The translations under genes and the position numbers were made by a program. From positions 32,267,652 through 32,331,651 of the forward strand of contig CM061070.1 of assembly GCA_030762895.1 (NCBI GenBank): 64,000 nucleotides of DNA. The letters run 5' to 3'. Of the stretch, positions 1 to 12,401 are shown one piece after another. The stretch's first letter is position 1. The number at the start of each line of letters is the position of its first letter. The notes below the pieces were generated by a model. That model did not search any database. It was given only the letters and a program-made list of their open reading frames with translations, and had not been told where the DNA came from. This stretch comes from Sophora flavescens. Taxonomy: Eukaryota; Streptophyta; Magnoliopsida; Fabales; Fabaceae.

Positions 1-1109
1 GAAGCTCATCAGGTCCGTATTTGAGCATAAAGGTTCATTGGCCATGAAGAATTCCATGAACAAGCTGAGGAAGGATAAGGATAAGGGAAAGTGGTTGGAT
101 CCTGAGATCAGGAGGGGGCTGGAACAGTACTGGGCTATTGAGAAGTTCCAGGAGAAGCAGGCCACGCCTCTGCGTGTCGAGCATGTTGATTGTGGTGCAT
201 GTGCCTACACCGGTGGCTCTAAATCAACCGCCGCTCACTTTGACGAGCTGATACTACTTTAAACTTGGTTATTTTAGCATACTATTTAATCAGTTTTATT
301 TTTTTAATATCCTTATGAATATAACTATTATTTTTATATGCAGAACACACAGAAACAGTGACTCCCCACTGCTATGGAGTTGGTGGAGAGGATGAAGAAG
401 TTGATGTCGGGGGAATGGGTCAACGACAAGGCCCGTAACTATGCTGTAAGTAAAAAACATTTTAATCAATTTATTATAATTAATTTGTTAATATTGTTTG
501 TAACTGTAACTAATTATCTCTTCAACTATACTTTGCAGGTTAGATTTAACGAGAAGAAAAACAATGCCATATCATGTGCCTCACAATCACAGGATGGGGC
601 CTTGACTGGTGAGGGGCCCCACTCTATTGTCTCCGTCGACGACAATGCCATATATTTGGAGGTTGTCATGGGCAGGAACAAGAAGGGGCACGTGTATGGC
701 CTCAGACACTTGGGCAGCGAGTTTATCGCTTCATCGTCCGTCACACCTGCTCCTTCGTACGCGGATACCATCCCTCTGGAGTAGTTCAACCAGATGCAGG
801 ACACCATCATGCAGATGAACGCGGAGCTTCGGGAGAAGAGGAAGAGAGAGCGGCAGATGGAGGAGCAGATTGGTGCAGACGACCATCGAGTAGGTCCAAA
901 CACTGCGGTTAGTGTTGGCGTAGATGAGGTTCCAAACTCCAGTTGCTTATGGTGATGCTCCGGCAGTTGTGCTGCTTGCTGTTGCTCTTCAAGTTTTGCC
1001 GCCTCCTGCTACTGATGATGTTGCTCCAGAGGACGAGGAGATGGCAAACGACGGCGGCACGGACGGTGAGGACGGTTGGTCGCCTCCGCGTCCACCTCCA
1101 CATGCCTGA
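1..1109 (+). pseudogene. TNPA-like transposase (plant transposase Ptta/En/Spm family), partial
   Basis: Frame at 38-262 encodes a basic segment (NKLRKDKDKGKWLDPEIRRG, then a Gly-Gly-Ser-Lys-Ser box) typical of the plant Ptta/En/Spm transposase family, followed by exon-like pieces. A clean intron runs 446-538 (donor gtaagt, acceptor tttgcag). The next exon carries EVVMGRNKKGHVYGLRHLG near 658-716, then an in-frame TAG at 782 and a continuing coiled-coil-like tail rich in Glu and Arg to about 890. The 5' end lies outside the window. The family is thought to bind subterminal repeats and assist TNP2. The in-frame stop, plus another near the start of the 343-445 exon in the reading I used, suggests a decayed copy. 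Confidence 0.7.
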
Positions 1110-1299
1110 TGATTTTCATTTGTATTTTTTTCATTTTATGGATTTACAGTTACTTTATTGTATAACATTTTTATTTATTTATATGATACTTTGATTTTTT
1201 TTTATTGGTGAGTTGCAGTAGTAAATTGAATAATATTAAAGTAAAAAAAATTAATTATTAATTTTTAAAATAAATTTTAAAATAAAAACCAAAAAAATA

Positions 1300-1673
1300 A
1301 TAATATTAGCGACCATAATGGCAACCCCCATATCGGTCGCTAAGCTTAAATTACAGGAAAAATAAATAAATATATTAAATTATTTCATGTTTAGCGATCG
1401 AATTAGTGACTAATTATCAGTCACCAAATTCAGTTACCCTGATCATGCGACCAACTTAGCTGCGACCGAATTATATAATTTAGCGACCGAATATTCGGTC
1501 TTTATTTGGCGACCGAAATATAAATTCGATCGCTAAAACCTTAGCGATTATGGTTTCTGCTATCCATTTGATTCGGTCGCTATTTCGATCGCTAAACAAG
1601 ATAGCGATCGAATTAGCATGTTTATATAGCGATCGAATTCTTCAGTCGCTAAATAAGTTTTTTTTTTGTAGTG
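1300..1673 (+). repeat. Subterminal repeats and 3' terminus of CACTA-1
   Basis: About ten direct and inverted copies of a motif around GCGACCGAA/TTCGGTCGC lie between 1308 and 1650, ending in a T tract and TTTGTAGTG. In characterised CACTA elements such motifs are the transposase binding sites. Confidence 0.8.
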
Positions 1674-3547
1674 AATTGTGTCAACTAACGGCCAGAAAGT
1701 TGGTCACCTAGAAAGTTATGTTTTAATACGAAGGAAAGATAGTGATACCCCATTCATGCGCTATAATAGTTACAAATGTAATAGCGATTGCTCGAATAAA
1801 CACTACTAAAGGTGTATCTTACAATAGCACTAGCTTCCCCAATAAAGTGCCATTAATATTTGAGCGCTTTTTTTTTCTTTTCAAAATAAGGTATGTGGTA
1901 AGTAACGATAGGAAGAAACAATTTTAAAGGTATATCTGTTAATAGCATTTCTCTGGGAAAATGCTATTAAAAATCCCCGCGCATTTTTTTAAAGCGTAAT
2001 TTTCTCTCGAAATCGCTATTAAGTGTATACTAATTATTAAAGCGTAGTATTTTGTATTTTCCTTTTTCTAGTTTTATTTAATTAGAAGTTTTTTTTTTTC
2101 ATTTTCTATTTTTGAGAAAATTAAATTGTTTGAGACGGATAAAATTGGGTGTTCACACTATATACATTTTTCATTCTAAAGGATGGTAATTTAGAGTGAT
2201 TAATCATCATTAATTCTACAATCAATTCATCATAAATGGTTTGTGATATTGTATTCGAGTGACATCATAATAGAATCTTCAATTTGTTTTATATGACCCA
2301 ATATTGTTGTAATTTGAAAATTATTTATCTAACTAGCCAAGTACTGCATACGTACTAAATTATTATTTCTTACACTCGAAACTTGAGAGTTGAGACTCGT
2401 GTATCATCATAACATCCCATGATTGTTATATATATATATATATATTTGGACTCAACCCATGATTGTTATATGGGTTGTGTATTTGTTGCTTTTGTATAAT
2501 TAAAGAAGACACACTTGGTGGATGTGTTATTATATTATCAGCATCCTAGCTGGTACGTTTCATTATGAAATATTTCTTGAGCTTGAAGGGAAGGTTGAAG
2601 GAAAGAGATAGAGGAGTAGTACATGTGAGGCCAAAAAAGAAGAGTATAGGAACATTTCTAACACACGTTGTTTTATTTGTAATTTGATGCCTTTTTCTAG
2701 CTTATCAACTTAATTAATCTTACTTTTCTTCACTTTCTATATTCTCATTCTCTTGCCCCTATCCTTTCTTAGTGTTGATAAAATCTCTTATGGCCTTTCT
2801 TATTTGTTTCAAGTTTGGTATCTCTTTCTCTTCATAAAGGTTTGGAGCCACGAGAGCAATGATTGTGCAAATAAGCACACCATGCACCCACTAACTCTCT
2901 CTCCCTGCATTCCTTAGTCCCCACAAATATTAGACAAGTTGGTGATGACACGTACAAATTTGACTATTGATGGGATGAGAGAGAAGTGGAGGAGTATTGT
3001 GTTTCCATTTCTTTTGCCTCGTCAATCAAGTGGGTTTTCTATAATTGAGAGGAGCAACGGTAGGTTGCCATTGATCATGCTCTTACAATTCAGGCATGAC
3101 ATTTATGCTGTTTGTTAAAGAAATAAGCCAACTCCCTCTATTTTGCATTTTTTTCTGCATTATTTGAAGTGGACCCTTTCTCTGTAAGAAAATTTTCCTC
3201 CTCCAAAGAAATAAAATAAAAAAATACTTAGAATACGTTTGTTTAATATTCAAAAATAAATAATTTTGATACAAAATAATTTAGTGATTATTTTTTGAGA
3301 TTTTAAAGAAAAGCAGAAACAGATTTATGTTTTTTTACAATAAAAAAAATCATTTTTTTAAATAGTTGTCAGTTATAAAAACTTATTTTTTTTCTAAAAG
3401 CTAATGAAAGTTGTTTTTCATTTTAACCCTGAAAATGTTTTTTTTTCCCTGTTTTTCATTGTTTTCAAAAGCAAAGACAAACACGCTAAAAGTTTTAAAA
3501 AATGATTATTCAATTAAAAATAATTTTTTAAGTAAAATAAGCAATAA
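1674..3547. other. AT-rich intergenic DNA
   Basis: I see no gene here. 1740-2040 contains recurring GCTATTA/TAATAGC words that may be remnants of another transposon. A (TA)n run lies at 2429-2445, inside a short direct duplication (CCCATGATTGTTATAT at about 2416 and 2457). Short ORFs are low-complexity and unsupported. Confidence 0.6.
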
Positions 3548-4062
3548 CAAACACACTCTTAATTACACCTTTGGTCCTCTATTATTAGTCACGTGTGATT
3601 TTGATCCTGTGATTTTTTTTTTAGCACATTTGATCCCTAGTTTTTCAATGTTGCAAATTTGGTCCCTATGTCAAATATCCATCAATTTTTTCAAGGAACG
3701 ACAAAGAGGAACCACTGCTCTAAGTACATAGAACCTCTGATTGATCTTCCCCTCCTCTACCTCTCTGTTTCATTAAGATTTAACTATTCTTCTATGACAT
3801 TTGTTGGTTTTATCTCTCTTTTTCGAGACTTTTTTTTTCACCATAAGACCCTTTATCACAGAAGCTCAAACAGAGGTTATATGTGCTTAAAACAATGGTT
3901 CCTCTCTATTAATCATCAAAAAATTGATAGACATTGGAAGGTAGAACCGAATTTGTAACATTGGAAAAAATAAGGGGACCAAATTAATGTGCTAAAAAAA
4001 CTATAGGGTTCAAAATCACACATGACCGATAGTAAGAGAATCAAAAATACAATTAAGCCAAA
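3548..4062. mobile_element. Foldback element with TIRs of about 115 bp
   Basis: The left arm (3548-3665, starting CTTAATTACACCTTTGGTCC) pairs imperfectly with the right arm (3935-4062), sharing words such as CATGTGTGATTTTGA and TTTTTTTAGCACAT in inverted orientation. The central 270 bp has no recognisable coding capacity. No convincing target duplication was found, so the superfamily is open. Confidence 0.65.
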
Positions 4063-4265
4063 AAATAATAATAATGATAATCTGATAATTTTTTATTCAA
4101 TTATAGAGTAAAGTCTTTTGTTATCTTTCTTCTTTTAAAATATTTTTATTTGGTATCCCTTCCTTGTTTCAAAAATTATACCTACCCCTTTTAATAAAGG
4201 TAAGTGTAATTTCAATATCATTTAGGAAAGGTAATTCTAGTAATAATATATGAACTTGTTAGGAG

Positions 4266-5188
4266 GTTACTGTGTAATTTTTGGTTTAATTATTGAGTTA
4301 CTTCCTGAACTATTTGAGAATTTTTAAATAGGTCCTTAAATTAAAATAAAAATTAATTGGTCTCTGAATTTAAATAAAATTTTCAATTGGGTCCCTGAAT
4401 TAAAAAAATTCTAATTGGGTCTCTGAACTTATATAAAATTTGCAATTGGGTCCCTGAAATAGGAATCTGTAAAGAGGTCGCCGAACCTGCTGATATGGAA
4501 CGTGACCGAGAATTATTTTTTTTACCGAATTTGTATATAGGGTTGTAAGGGACGGTTGATGCCACTGTATTAGATAATTCATTTTTGTGTCTAAGTTGGG
4601 CATAGGTTCCATACTGGTATGTTTGTATCCAGTATTTTATTTAAAGCTAGCCTTACGCTTTTGATTTCATCTTGTATTTAGGTTTGAGTACCTCTTGTAC
4701 TCTAATTTAATATACTATTTGCTTATCAAAAAAAAAAGTGATATGTGGCTGCTTCTCCCCCATCTGAATAAACAACTCCTTCTTTCCCCAATTTCCTTTT
4801 CACGGTTGCATATCCTCCCTCGAAATAGTTTCGTCCAAAATAGCTCTCCCACTTGCAAGCATCTTGCTATGACAATACCTCAAGGTTCATCTTTCATCTA
4901 AACGACTCATAGATTGCTGATATGGGTGTCCAACTTGGATGAAATCAGTAATATTTCGTCTAATTCATCGGATGACTAACAATTTTTCTATTTTAGAGAC
5001 CAAATTGAAAATTTTATATAAGTTCAGGGACACAATTAGAAACTTTTTTAGTTCAGGGACCTAATTGAAAATTTTATATAAGTTCAAGGACTCAATTATT
5101 TTTTTTAGTTAACGGACCTATTTGAAAATTCTCAAATAGTTCAAGGACCAACTCAATAGTTAAATAGTAATTTTTTACACAATAGATG
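4266..5188. mobile_element. Foldback element with TIRs of about 190 bp
   Basis: Left arm 4266-4460 and right arm 4990-5188 are inverted copies made of a repeating 'ttcagggacc(c/t)aattgaaaattttatataa' type unit. The middle (about 4620-4736) looks like the 3' end of a LINE or other polyadenylated transcript: TTGTACTCTAATTTAATATAC, then TTGCTTATC and an A run. Target duplications are unclear. Confidence 0.6.
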
Positions 5189-6800
5189 CTAAATATAATT
5201 TAACCAAATATTTAAGGAAAGTCGATATAAATTTCCCTATTTATTTTTTAACAAGGTAGAAATGTGGAATACTACTAATACTTGTTGGTCCAAGTCGTAA
5301 GGAGCTTGAGTCCCTTTAAGCAAGGTCTCGTATCGCTCTCTTAAATGGATCTTTCCTGCTAACTTCAATTAATTGGAATCAATGTGATTTTCGGATACAG
5401 ATGTGTCACACCGAAAGATGTGAAATACTTGGACAAAATGCAGCAACAAAATTACTGTCAAGAAACTTATAAGTTATTTCAAGCTGTCAACCATCAACAT
5501 GGTGTGTCACAGTTGGTAGATAACTAAACCCCCTAAGCATGTGATTAGCAATTGGATTTCTAACTCATGCGTATGGAAGATCATCTGTTGGGAGAGGTCA
5601 ACTTCTTAAATGGATCTCAATACCTCGATGAATTAATCTCTGACTCCCGACCACCGGATACCCGGATTCACCTAAGAATATATCAAACTGCCAACCCCGC
5701 ACCCACCAAAACAAAAAATACCTATACTCTTGCTGCTCATTAAAATAGGCAAAAGGAGAACAGCTTTAATTTGAAGAAGCCACGGGTAATAGAATCCAGA
5801 AAAATAAATGAAATCCTAAAGCCCAAATTTCAGTTCTGGAGCCGCATTAGTTGACTGTGCATACACGAGTATAATGGCAATGTGTCATAATACAGTATAA
5901 TACCTTATGTTGGAAGTGCTCCTCATGTTCATAGCCCTCATGTCTCTGCTCTAATCAAGAGCTGAAACACTACCCTTTTAATCATAAAAAGCACCAATTA
6001 AAGAAAGATGCAGGGAAATATGGTAACAATCAAGATTTTACACTGAAATTAAGCACTGCCAAATAACATGTATTTATGGAAAACTATATATCAAACAACC
6101 AAGTTAACATCTAATAACATACATGTCAAAAGATTGGATGGAGATCCATTATCTCACTTTTTTGTCATATTCTTCATCCTCATCAATTACATTACAATTT
6201 GTCACTTAATAAAATAAAATCATAGCTCAATAATAATTATGTATATTCTTTGCATGATCAAAACATTCAAATTCATAGTAAGGTATTAAATTATGGACTG
6301 CACAACATGTTTCCACCACAATCATATTAGACCGTGAATCCGTGATTATAAATCATATTAGTTGCAATCTACCTCTATTATTTCATAACATCACAGTCCA
6401 AATGGGATTGCAAGTAACCATAACCATAATTTAAAATACTAATCTAGATAACGTGTTTGAAATTTCCTCAACATCGCTTTTGAAGTGCAGAAACTATAAA
6501 TAGTAACTTCATTACAAACGTGCTTCGAAGAAGTCACTAACACGGATCCAAACATGCAAAGAGTAAAAAGGGCTGTGCTGTTAGGATCAATATCTGCTTT
6601 CTGCTTTGCATGGTCCTACATAACAATGCATTTTAATTCTTTTCTTATATCAAGAAAAAGTAAGGATCTAACGTCAATTCATATGATGAAGAAAAAAATT
6701 TAGATGAAAGAAGAAGGTAAATTGAATAATCAAAGTATTAATTTTTAAATAAGTAAAATTTCACCTCATCATTTGACAGCCTGGCCAACTCTACTCCCTT
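5189..6800. other. Intergenic DNA upstream of the BIG GRAIN 1-like gene
   Basis: No coding region, RNA gene or clear repeat was recognised. It presumably includes the distal promoter of the gene at 7268. The sequence is not low-complexity and has no obvious transposon ends. Confidence 0.5.
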
Positions 6801-6804
6801 AATA

Positions 6805-7267
6805 CCCTTATAAGAGCATCCAAAAGAAAAACCACTCACTCTCCAAAACTCTCTCTCTCACTCAATCATCCTTTGTTTTTCTCTTCCCTTCTCTTCCCTT
6901 CTCTTCCAAGGCGTGGAATTTGGCTTTCATTACTGTCTCTCTCTAAAACCATCAAGCACTCATCAATACTCATGTCAGTTTTCTTTCTCCCTCTTTCCTC
7001 TTATATCCCTACCACGGTGATTTCAAAACACACCGCTCTTACACACAGTCCTTGTTTTTTTTTTCTTTTTTGGGGGCAAATATAGCCATAGCGTTGTGTC
7101 CTTTCTAACAATCATTCTCTTTCTCTCTGATTCCATTACAGCTTTTCACAGCACTACTACTATTTGAAGCAGACAACAAAGTCCAAGTAATTGATACAAT
7201 CCAAAATCCCCTGTTTTTTCAATTCCTCTGTTTTTTTTTTTTTTTCTATATATAAGAGTGAAAACCA
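6805..7267 (+). promoter_or_regulatory. Probable core promoter and 5' UTR of the BIG GRAIN 1-like gene
   Basis: A TATA-like CTTATAAGAG lies at about 6807-6816, followed after about 25 bp by CT-rich sequence (6835-6905) typical of plant 5' leaders. A second TATA-like string (TATATATAAGAG, about 7247) is only about 15 bp from the start codon and so more likely lies within the leader. The start context is ACCAATGGAG. Confidence 0.5.
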
Positions 7268-8533
7268 ATGGAGAAATGGGATAAACACCACAGGAAACAA
7301 CACCATAGAGAAAACCCATCTTTCTCTTCTACTCTTCTTGATGTAATCTACCGTTCCATAGACGAAGGAGAACCCAGAGAGGAGAAAGAAGAGAAACTAA
7401 TATTCTACAGAGAAACCATGAGGAAGCAGAAACAGAGCAATTGTTTCAGAGAAGATGGTGTTGAAGCAGAAAAACAGAACTTTCGTAGAGCAAGAAAGGT
7501 AGAAAACTGGATGGAGAAGAAGATCAAAGAGAAAGTAATGATGGGTAGGAATTCTTTGACTGAATTGGAGAGAAGAACAAGAAGCAATTCCAACACACTC
7601 TCCATGTTTTCAAGCTCAAGCTCCTCTGAGTCAAGTTCTATTGGTGGGTTCTCTTCTTCAGAATCAGAGTCCTTTTATGGAGTGCATAAGCCAAAGCCAA
7701 TTAGAACAAGTGTTTCATCATCTGAAAAAAGAACCAACTTTGATGATGATGCTGTTCATGGTTATTGGAACAACAACAACCACTCTTCTCATCAGACCCA
7801 AAAGCCAAAACATGAAAATAGCTTTGGGAAAAAGACAAAGTCAAAAGCTTTGAGGATTTTATATGGTGATTTGAAGAAACCAAAGCAACCCATTTCACCA
7901 GGTGCAAGGCTTGCTAGCTTTCTCAATTCACTTTTCACTTCTGGTGGGAATAATGCAAAGAAGGCAAAGGTGCAAGTGTCATCAAATTCTGTGGTGAACA
8001 TGCATGAATCAAAATCAGCACAAGCTTCTTCAACTTGTTCATCAGTTTCTTCATTTTCAAGGTCTTGTTTGAGCAAAACACCTTCTTCAAGATCAGGTGC
8101 TAAGAGGTCTGTGAGGTTTTGTCCAGTTAGTGTGATAGTTGATGAAGATTGCAGGCCATGTGGGCACAAGAATCTGCATGAAGGTGAAGAAGGTTTGAAT
8201 TTGATGGCTACCTCTTCCATGAAGAAAAGCTATGGCAACAACAACAGCAATGAGGAGCTAAGGTTTCATGTGATGCAGGAGAGTCTTAGGGTGGAGGAGT
8301 TAGCTAGAGAGTTGTTGAAGAATTATCAGAAAAAGAATGAAGAGGGTTTTGATGCTATGCATTGTGAAGTTGAGGATGATGATGATGATGCAGCTAGTTG
8401 TTCAAGTTCTGATCTTTTTGAATTGGATAATCTATCAGCTATTGGGATTGAAAGGTATAGGGAAGAATTGCCTGTGTATGAAACTACCCATTTCAATACC
8501 AATAGAGCCATTGCTAATGGGTTCATTATGTAA
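7268..8533 (+). CDS. BIG GRAIN 1-like protein
   Basis: Intact single-exon frame of 421 codons. Recognised from family blocks: N-terminal SFSSTLLDVIYRSID (residues 18-32); KSKALRILYGDLKKPKQPIS followed by PGARLASFLNSLFT (191-224); KRSVRFCPVSVIVDEDCRPC (279-298); and a C-terminal helix around ELRFHVMQESLRVEELAREL (330-349). Between them are Ser-rich and Asn/His-rich low-complexity stretches and an acidic Asp run (368-374). No signal peptide is apparent. In rice, BIG GRAIN 1 is a plasma-membrane-associated positive regulator of auxin response and transport; the role here is inferred by homology. The ATG has a good context, and no earlier in-frame Met is needed to include the conserved N-terminal block. 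Possible poly(A) signal AATAAA at about 8711. It is the only apparently intact host gene in the window. Confidence 0.9.
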   Translation: MEKWDKHHRKQHHRENPSFSSTLLDVIYRSIDEGEPREEKEEKLIFYRETMRKQKQSNCFREDGVEAEKQNFRRARKVENWMEKKIKEKVMMGRNSLTELERRTRSNSNTLSMFSSSSSSESSSIGGFSSSESESFYGVHKPKPIRTSVSSSEKRTNFDDDAVHGYWNNNNHSSHQTQKPKHENSFGKKTKSKALRILYGDLKKPKQPISPGARLASFLNSLFTSGGNNAKKAKVQVSSNSVVNMHESKSAQASSTCSSVSSFSRSCLSKTPSSRSGAKRSVRFCPVSVIVDEDCRPCGHKNLHEGEEGLNLMATSSMKKSYGNNNSNEELRFHVMQESLRVEELARELLKNYQKKNEEGFDAMHCEVEDDDDDAASCSSSDLFELDNLSAIGIERYREELPVYETTHFNTNRAIANGFIM

Positions 8534-11441
8534 TTTTGAGAAATTTTAAGGGGGGTTTTACTTTTTAATCAGAATTTAATGTTTTGGTGGGGGTTTACAT
8601 AAGATAATAACATTTCTCTTTTGTTTCCATATCATATCATATTTCTCCTTTTGTTTTGTTTTATTTTGTTTTTGTTTGGTATCATTCTTCATGTTTATGT
8701 AAATTTTTTTAATAAAAAGTTTAGGTGAGTTGGGTTCCAGGAGCTGATTAGGGTCAGACCGGGCCTTAGATCTTCACATCGACAACGGGATTCGAATTCA
8801 CGTCGTAACAGGATACTAACCTTCCTTCACCATGTTTTTGTATTTTATTATGTGGGTAAGGTGTTATACCTCATGCAAAATCATTGAGCAAATAGAGGGA
8901 GGGTGTAACATTCATTTGATAAGGGTGTTTACACTGAAGTGGGAAAAAGGAATAAAAGCAATTAAAGAGGGTGAAGAAGATGAAAATGAAGTTGAAAGCA
9001 AAGGCAGATTTTCTACACTTATTCATGTTAAGAGAAAAGAGGGCTTTTGCTTTCTCACTCTTATCTGTGGGGGCCTCTTTTGCTTGAAATTAACACTATC
9101 CTCATGCATCAAATATGCGTGGGAGCAATAGTCAAAAAGTGGTTTATGTTAATCTATTGAGAGCATTCTTTTTTTCTTTAAAATTTTCAAAACTTGTTTT
9201 AATTATCTCAATCGTAATTTGTCAGATTAATTTTTCAGTAAAATTACTCAGTGGAGTTTTTCAATGGCGGCATTGTTTGAGGCAACAAAAAGAGGTCAAA
9301 TGATGGGTTTAATAGAAAGAAAGGGTAGAGATATAAGGCATGGTCTCCAAAGATGTGGACAAAATATCTCTTCTTGGATTCTCTAAAACCTTGATGTCAA
9401 ATTGTTTGGCTTCTAAGCCAAGAGCTTTGTCTCTGAATTATTTGAAAGCCTAATGCAATTTCAACCCCAAATCAGTCTAATATCTCAAGCCCCTTACCCT
9501 TTGTTTTTCTTTTGTTTCATACATGTTTCTCTAACTTTTTCTTATTGTTTGTCTCATCCTCTTCAATGAAATGGCTTTCAAGCCAAATTTAATATTTTCC
9601 CCTTTAAATGTTTCATGTTCATAATAAACATTCTTCAGTTCCTATGACAAAAGACTACATGTTACATACTATGAGGGAAAAAAACTTTATGGGGGTTCTC
9701 ACATTATCTTGAATCTAATAAGAGAAACTCGAGAAAAACTGACAAGAACGTTCAGATTCATAGTCAAAAATTGTTATTAACTTTTGTTTTTGTTAATATT
9801 CTGTGTCCTTATAGCAATAAAATAAGTATGATATATTCTTTCCTTTATTCTTTTTTGTCCTTTGTCCCTTAAAAAAAAATAGGATTTCTCTACCTTTGTT
9901 CTTCAAATTAATTAGCCTAAAAAGCACCATCCATTTGATCAATTTAGAAAATGAAACACAGGTAATAAAAAATTAAAATAAACTTTGGAGGACCACTAAA
10001 TCATAACAGTGTGATATGTTGATTAAGTTGAATACCCTTAACTAACACATTTTTAAGGCAAAAATCAAAACTTTCGAAGCTAGCTAGCTTGGGATGTAGT
10101 AAAAGAAAAGGCTATGCTATGCTCAAAAGTGTCTTAGGTGAAGATTGGCTATGTAGGGCGTGGTGTTGTCGTGGACCTGTGATGCCCTAACCGCAAATGA
10201 TACAACCTTAAAGAATTGATTAGTTAAGGGAATTTGGCAAGCAACTGTGTAATTATTGCCTTAAAAAATCACTTTGTAATCTAATAAAAATGATTTGCTT
10301 CAAATTTAAACGGAATACCTATTACTGTTTTCATACGGTTGGTGAAGTGGGGAGTACAACAATGATAATATATACTGGATAGTGGGTGTGAAACCACCTA
10401 CTCGTCCTAGCATTGACGATTCCTTGGATTCCACACAATTTTAATAATTACAGCAATCTTCTTGCCCTAGATTTTAACCATCAATTCTTTTTTAAAAAAT
10501 GGAAATAAAATTACCACTTTCATTACATCATAAAAACTAACGGATAGTGAATAAGTCAGTTGATAATCGATCATCATATCATGGATAACACATGAGTTAA
10601 CTGATAACAGATAAGCTAACTGATTGAATTTGAAGTGTTTGATAAAACTAACGATTGAACTAACTAATAAATATAAAAGACACTCATTATGTTATGGTCC
10701 CAAATTGAAAGGAGTTGCCTGATTGGATTAACATGATCAACTTTTTTTATGGACAAGACTTAGGTATAATTCATTTAAGTGTTGTTTTTCAATGGTAATG
10801 AATATGTGTAATAGCTCATCAATGAAAATATAATATTTGTAATTGTTTCACATATTTTATTGCCATTGAAAAACAACACCTAATGTACCTATGAAATTGT
10901 ACATAAGTTTTGTCATCTTTTAATTTGAGGGATATTTTTATCTATTTCTTAATGTGAGGGACCAACTTGTAACTGCCCTGCAATTTCAAGGACCAAATTA
11001 ATAATTCATACTTATTGGAAACTTAAAATGAGAAAATTTGCCTCGTCCAGTAGGGATGGCAATGGGTAGGGTACTATAGTACTTGTCTCCTTACCCGCGT
11101 TTTAAAAAATTATTCGTACCTAAACCCTTACCTGTATGAGTAACAACTTTAATATTCGTACCCTTACCCGCTGGGTACCTAAATACCCATATCCTCACTC
11201 ATTACCCGCAATTTTATTAGGGATGAAAAATTAATAAATAAAAAATAACTTAGATTAAAAATACCCTCGTGATTGGTTACACTGTCAAATTGTAGAGAAA
11301 ATAGAAAGAAAATTTGCTTTCGGATTCTTTAAATAAATGAGTCACTTTATATTAATTTTTCATCTATAATCGGGTACGTAATTAATTGCCAACAAAATTT
11401 AAGAACACGACTCATTTAATAAATCCAAAAGGTAAATTATA
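8534..11441. other. Intergenic DNA downstream of the BIG GRAIN 1-like gene
   Basis: The 3' UTR is followed by AT-rich DNA with no supported ORF. 8740-8830 may be an old SINE or LINE scrap (a GGATTCGAATTCACG-like string). 11050-11230 begins with a hAT-MITE-like end (TAGGGATGGCAATGGGTAG) followed by repeated TACCC words; the matching end could not be fixed. Confidence 0.5.
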
Positions 11442-11450
11442 AAAAATGTA

Positions 11451-11718
11451 GGTTAAAATATACTTTTGGTTCCTTTAGTTTTACAATTTGACAAAAATAG
11501 TTCCTAAGTTTTTTTTTTTTTACAAAAATGGTACTCCATTAATTGAAAGTTTGCAAAACTCATCCCTCCATCCAACTTCTATCCAAACTTTAACGAAAAT
11601 TACCAATTTGGCATGTTATTGCCAGGTGGCAACCACCAAGCCACGTGTCTTAAATTTTACTAAAAAATAAAATAATAAAATAATTTTAGATTATTTAAAA
11701 AATGGATAATAAAATAAT
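11451..11718 (+). repeat. Left TIR of the Mutator-like element (intact, 'empty site' copy)
   Basis: Reads continuously through TTTGGCATGTTATTGCCAGG (11607-11626). The other TIR is split exactly at the CAT of this string by CACTA-2, so this copy shows the pre-insertion sequence. Confidence 0.8.
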
Positions 11719-12390
11719 ATATTAAAAACTTAAAAATTAAAAAGTAAATAATCAGAATTGAAATAGGGGCTTGGTTTCTCCATGGTGTTCATCTTCTCAG
11801 ATCTCTATCCCTCCATCTCCGATTTCATTTTGAGCTTCTCCATTCCTCCATCTCCATCGTGTTCGAGCTTCTTCCTGGCATTTTTCCATCATGTTCGAGC
11901 TCCTCCATTCCTCAATCGCCATCGTCTTCGAGCGCCATCTCCATCGTGTTCTTCTACCACCATGGATGAAGGTATAAGCGCAAATCCATGGAAAACGCTT
12001 CATCGTGTTCGATCCCCATCGTCTTCGAGTTTCATCCATTCCTCCATCTCCAACCAGCCTCGACCACCATGGATGGAAAACACAGATGTCTCTTCTTCTC
12101 CGTTAATCACTTCTTGGACCAATAAAAACCTAGGTCGGCGGTTTTATGTTTTGCCGAGGAAGCTTGATGTGTTGGAGACGAAGCATATGCCTATTCTTGT
12201 TAGGTATTCTGGTTAAATGCGGATGCCTCTGTCAGGTGTTCTGGTTCTCTGAAATTAGGGGTTCGGGTTTGCAAAATTCTGTGTAGAGAATGTGCAGGTG
12301 TTGTTGGGGGTTTACAAAATGGAGAGGCTAAAGGAACATATTATTTTGATACTTGACATGGTATATAGTATAACACTATTATAAAAAATA
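11719..12390. other. Interior of the Mutator-like element, non-viral
   Basis: 11775-12060 is relatively GC-rich and built from degenerate copies of a unit around 'tccatcgtgttcgagc' mixed with 'ctccattcctccatctcc'. A plus ORF at 11782-12216 (144 codons) is Ser/Pro-rich low-complexity; I recognise no family. It could be a captured host gene fragment, but this is not demonstrated. The viral segment starts at about 12390. Confidence 0.5.
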
Positions 12391-12401
12391 TTATTTTAAG
12401 A

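Larger units (their letters stand above)
1..1673 (+). mobile_element. CACTA (En/Spm) transposon 1, 3' part, cut by window start
   Basis: The right terminus reads TTTGTAGTG at 1665-1673, the inverse of the usual CACTACAA terminus, and is followed by AAT as the probable 3-bp target duplication; the other end lies outside the window. A TNPA-like gene on the plus strand occupies the left part and a dense subterminal repeat zone the last 370 bp. The subterminal motif (GCGACCGA/TTCGGTCGC) differs from that of the second CACTA element at 20437-42588, so these are two families. Confidence 0.8.
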
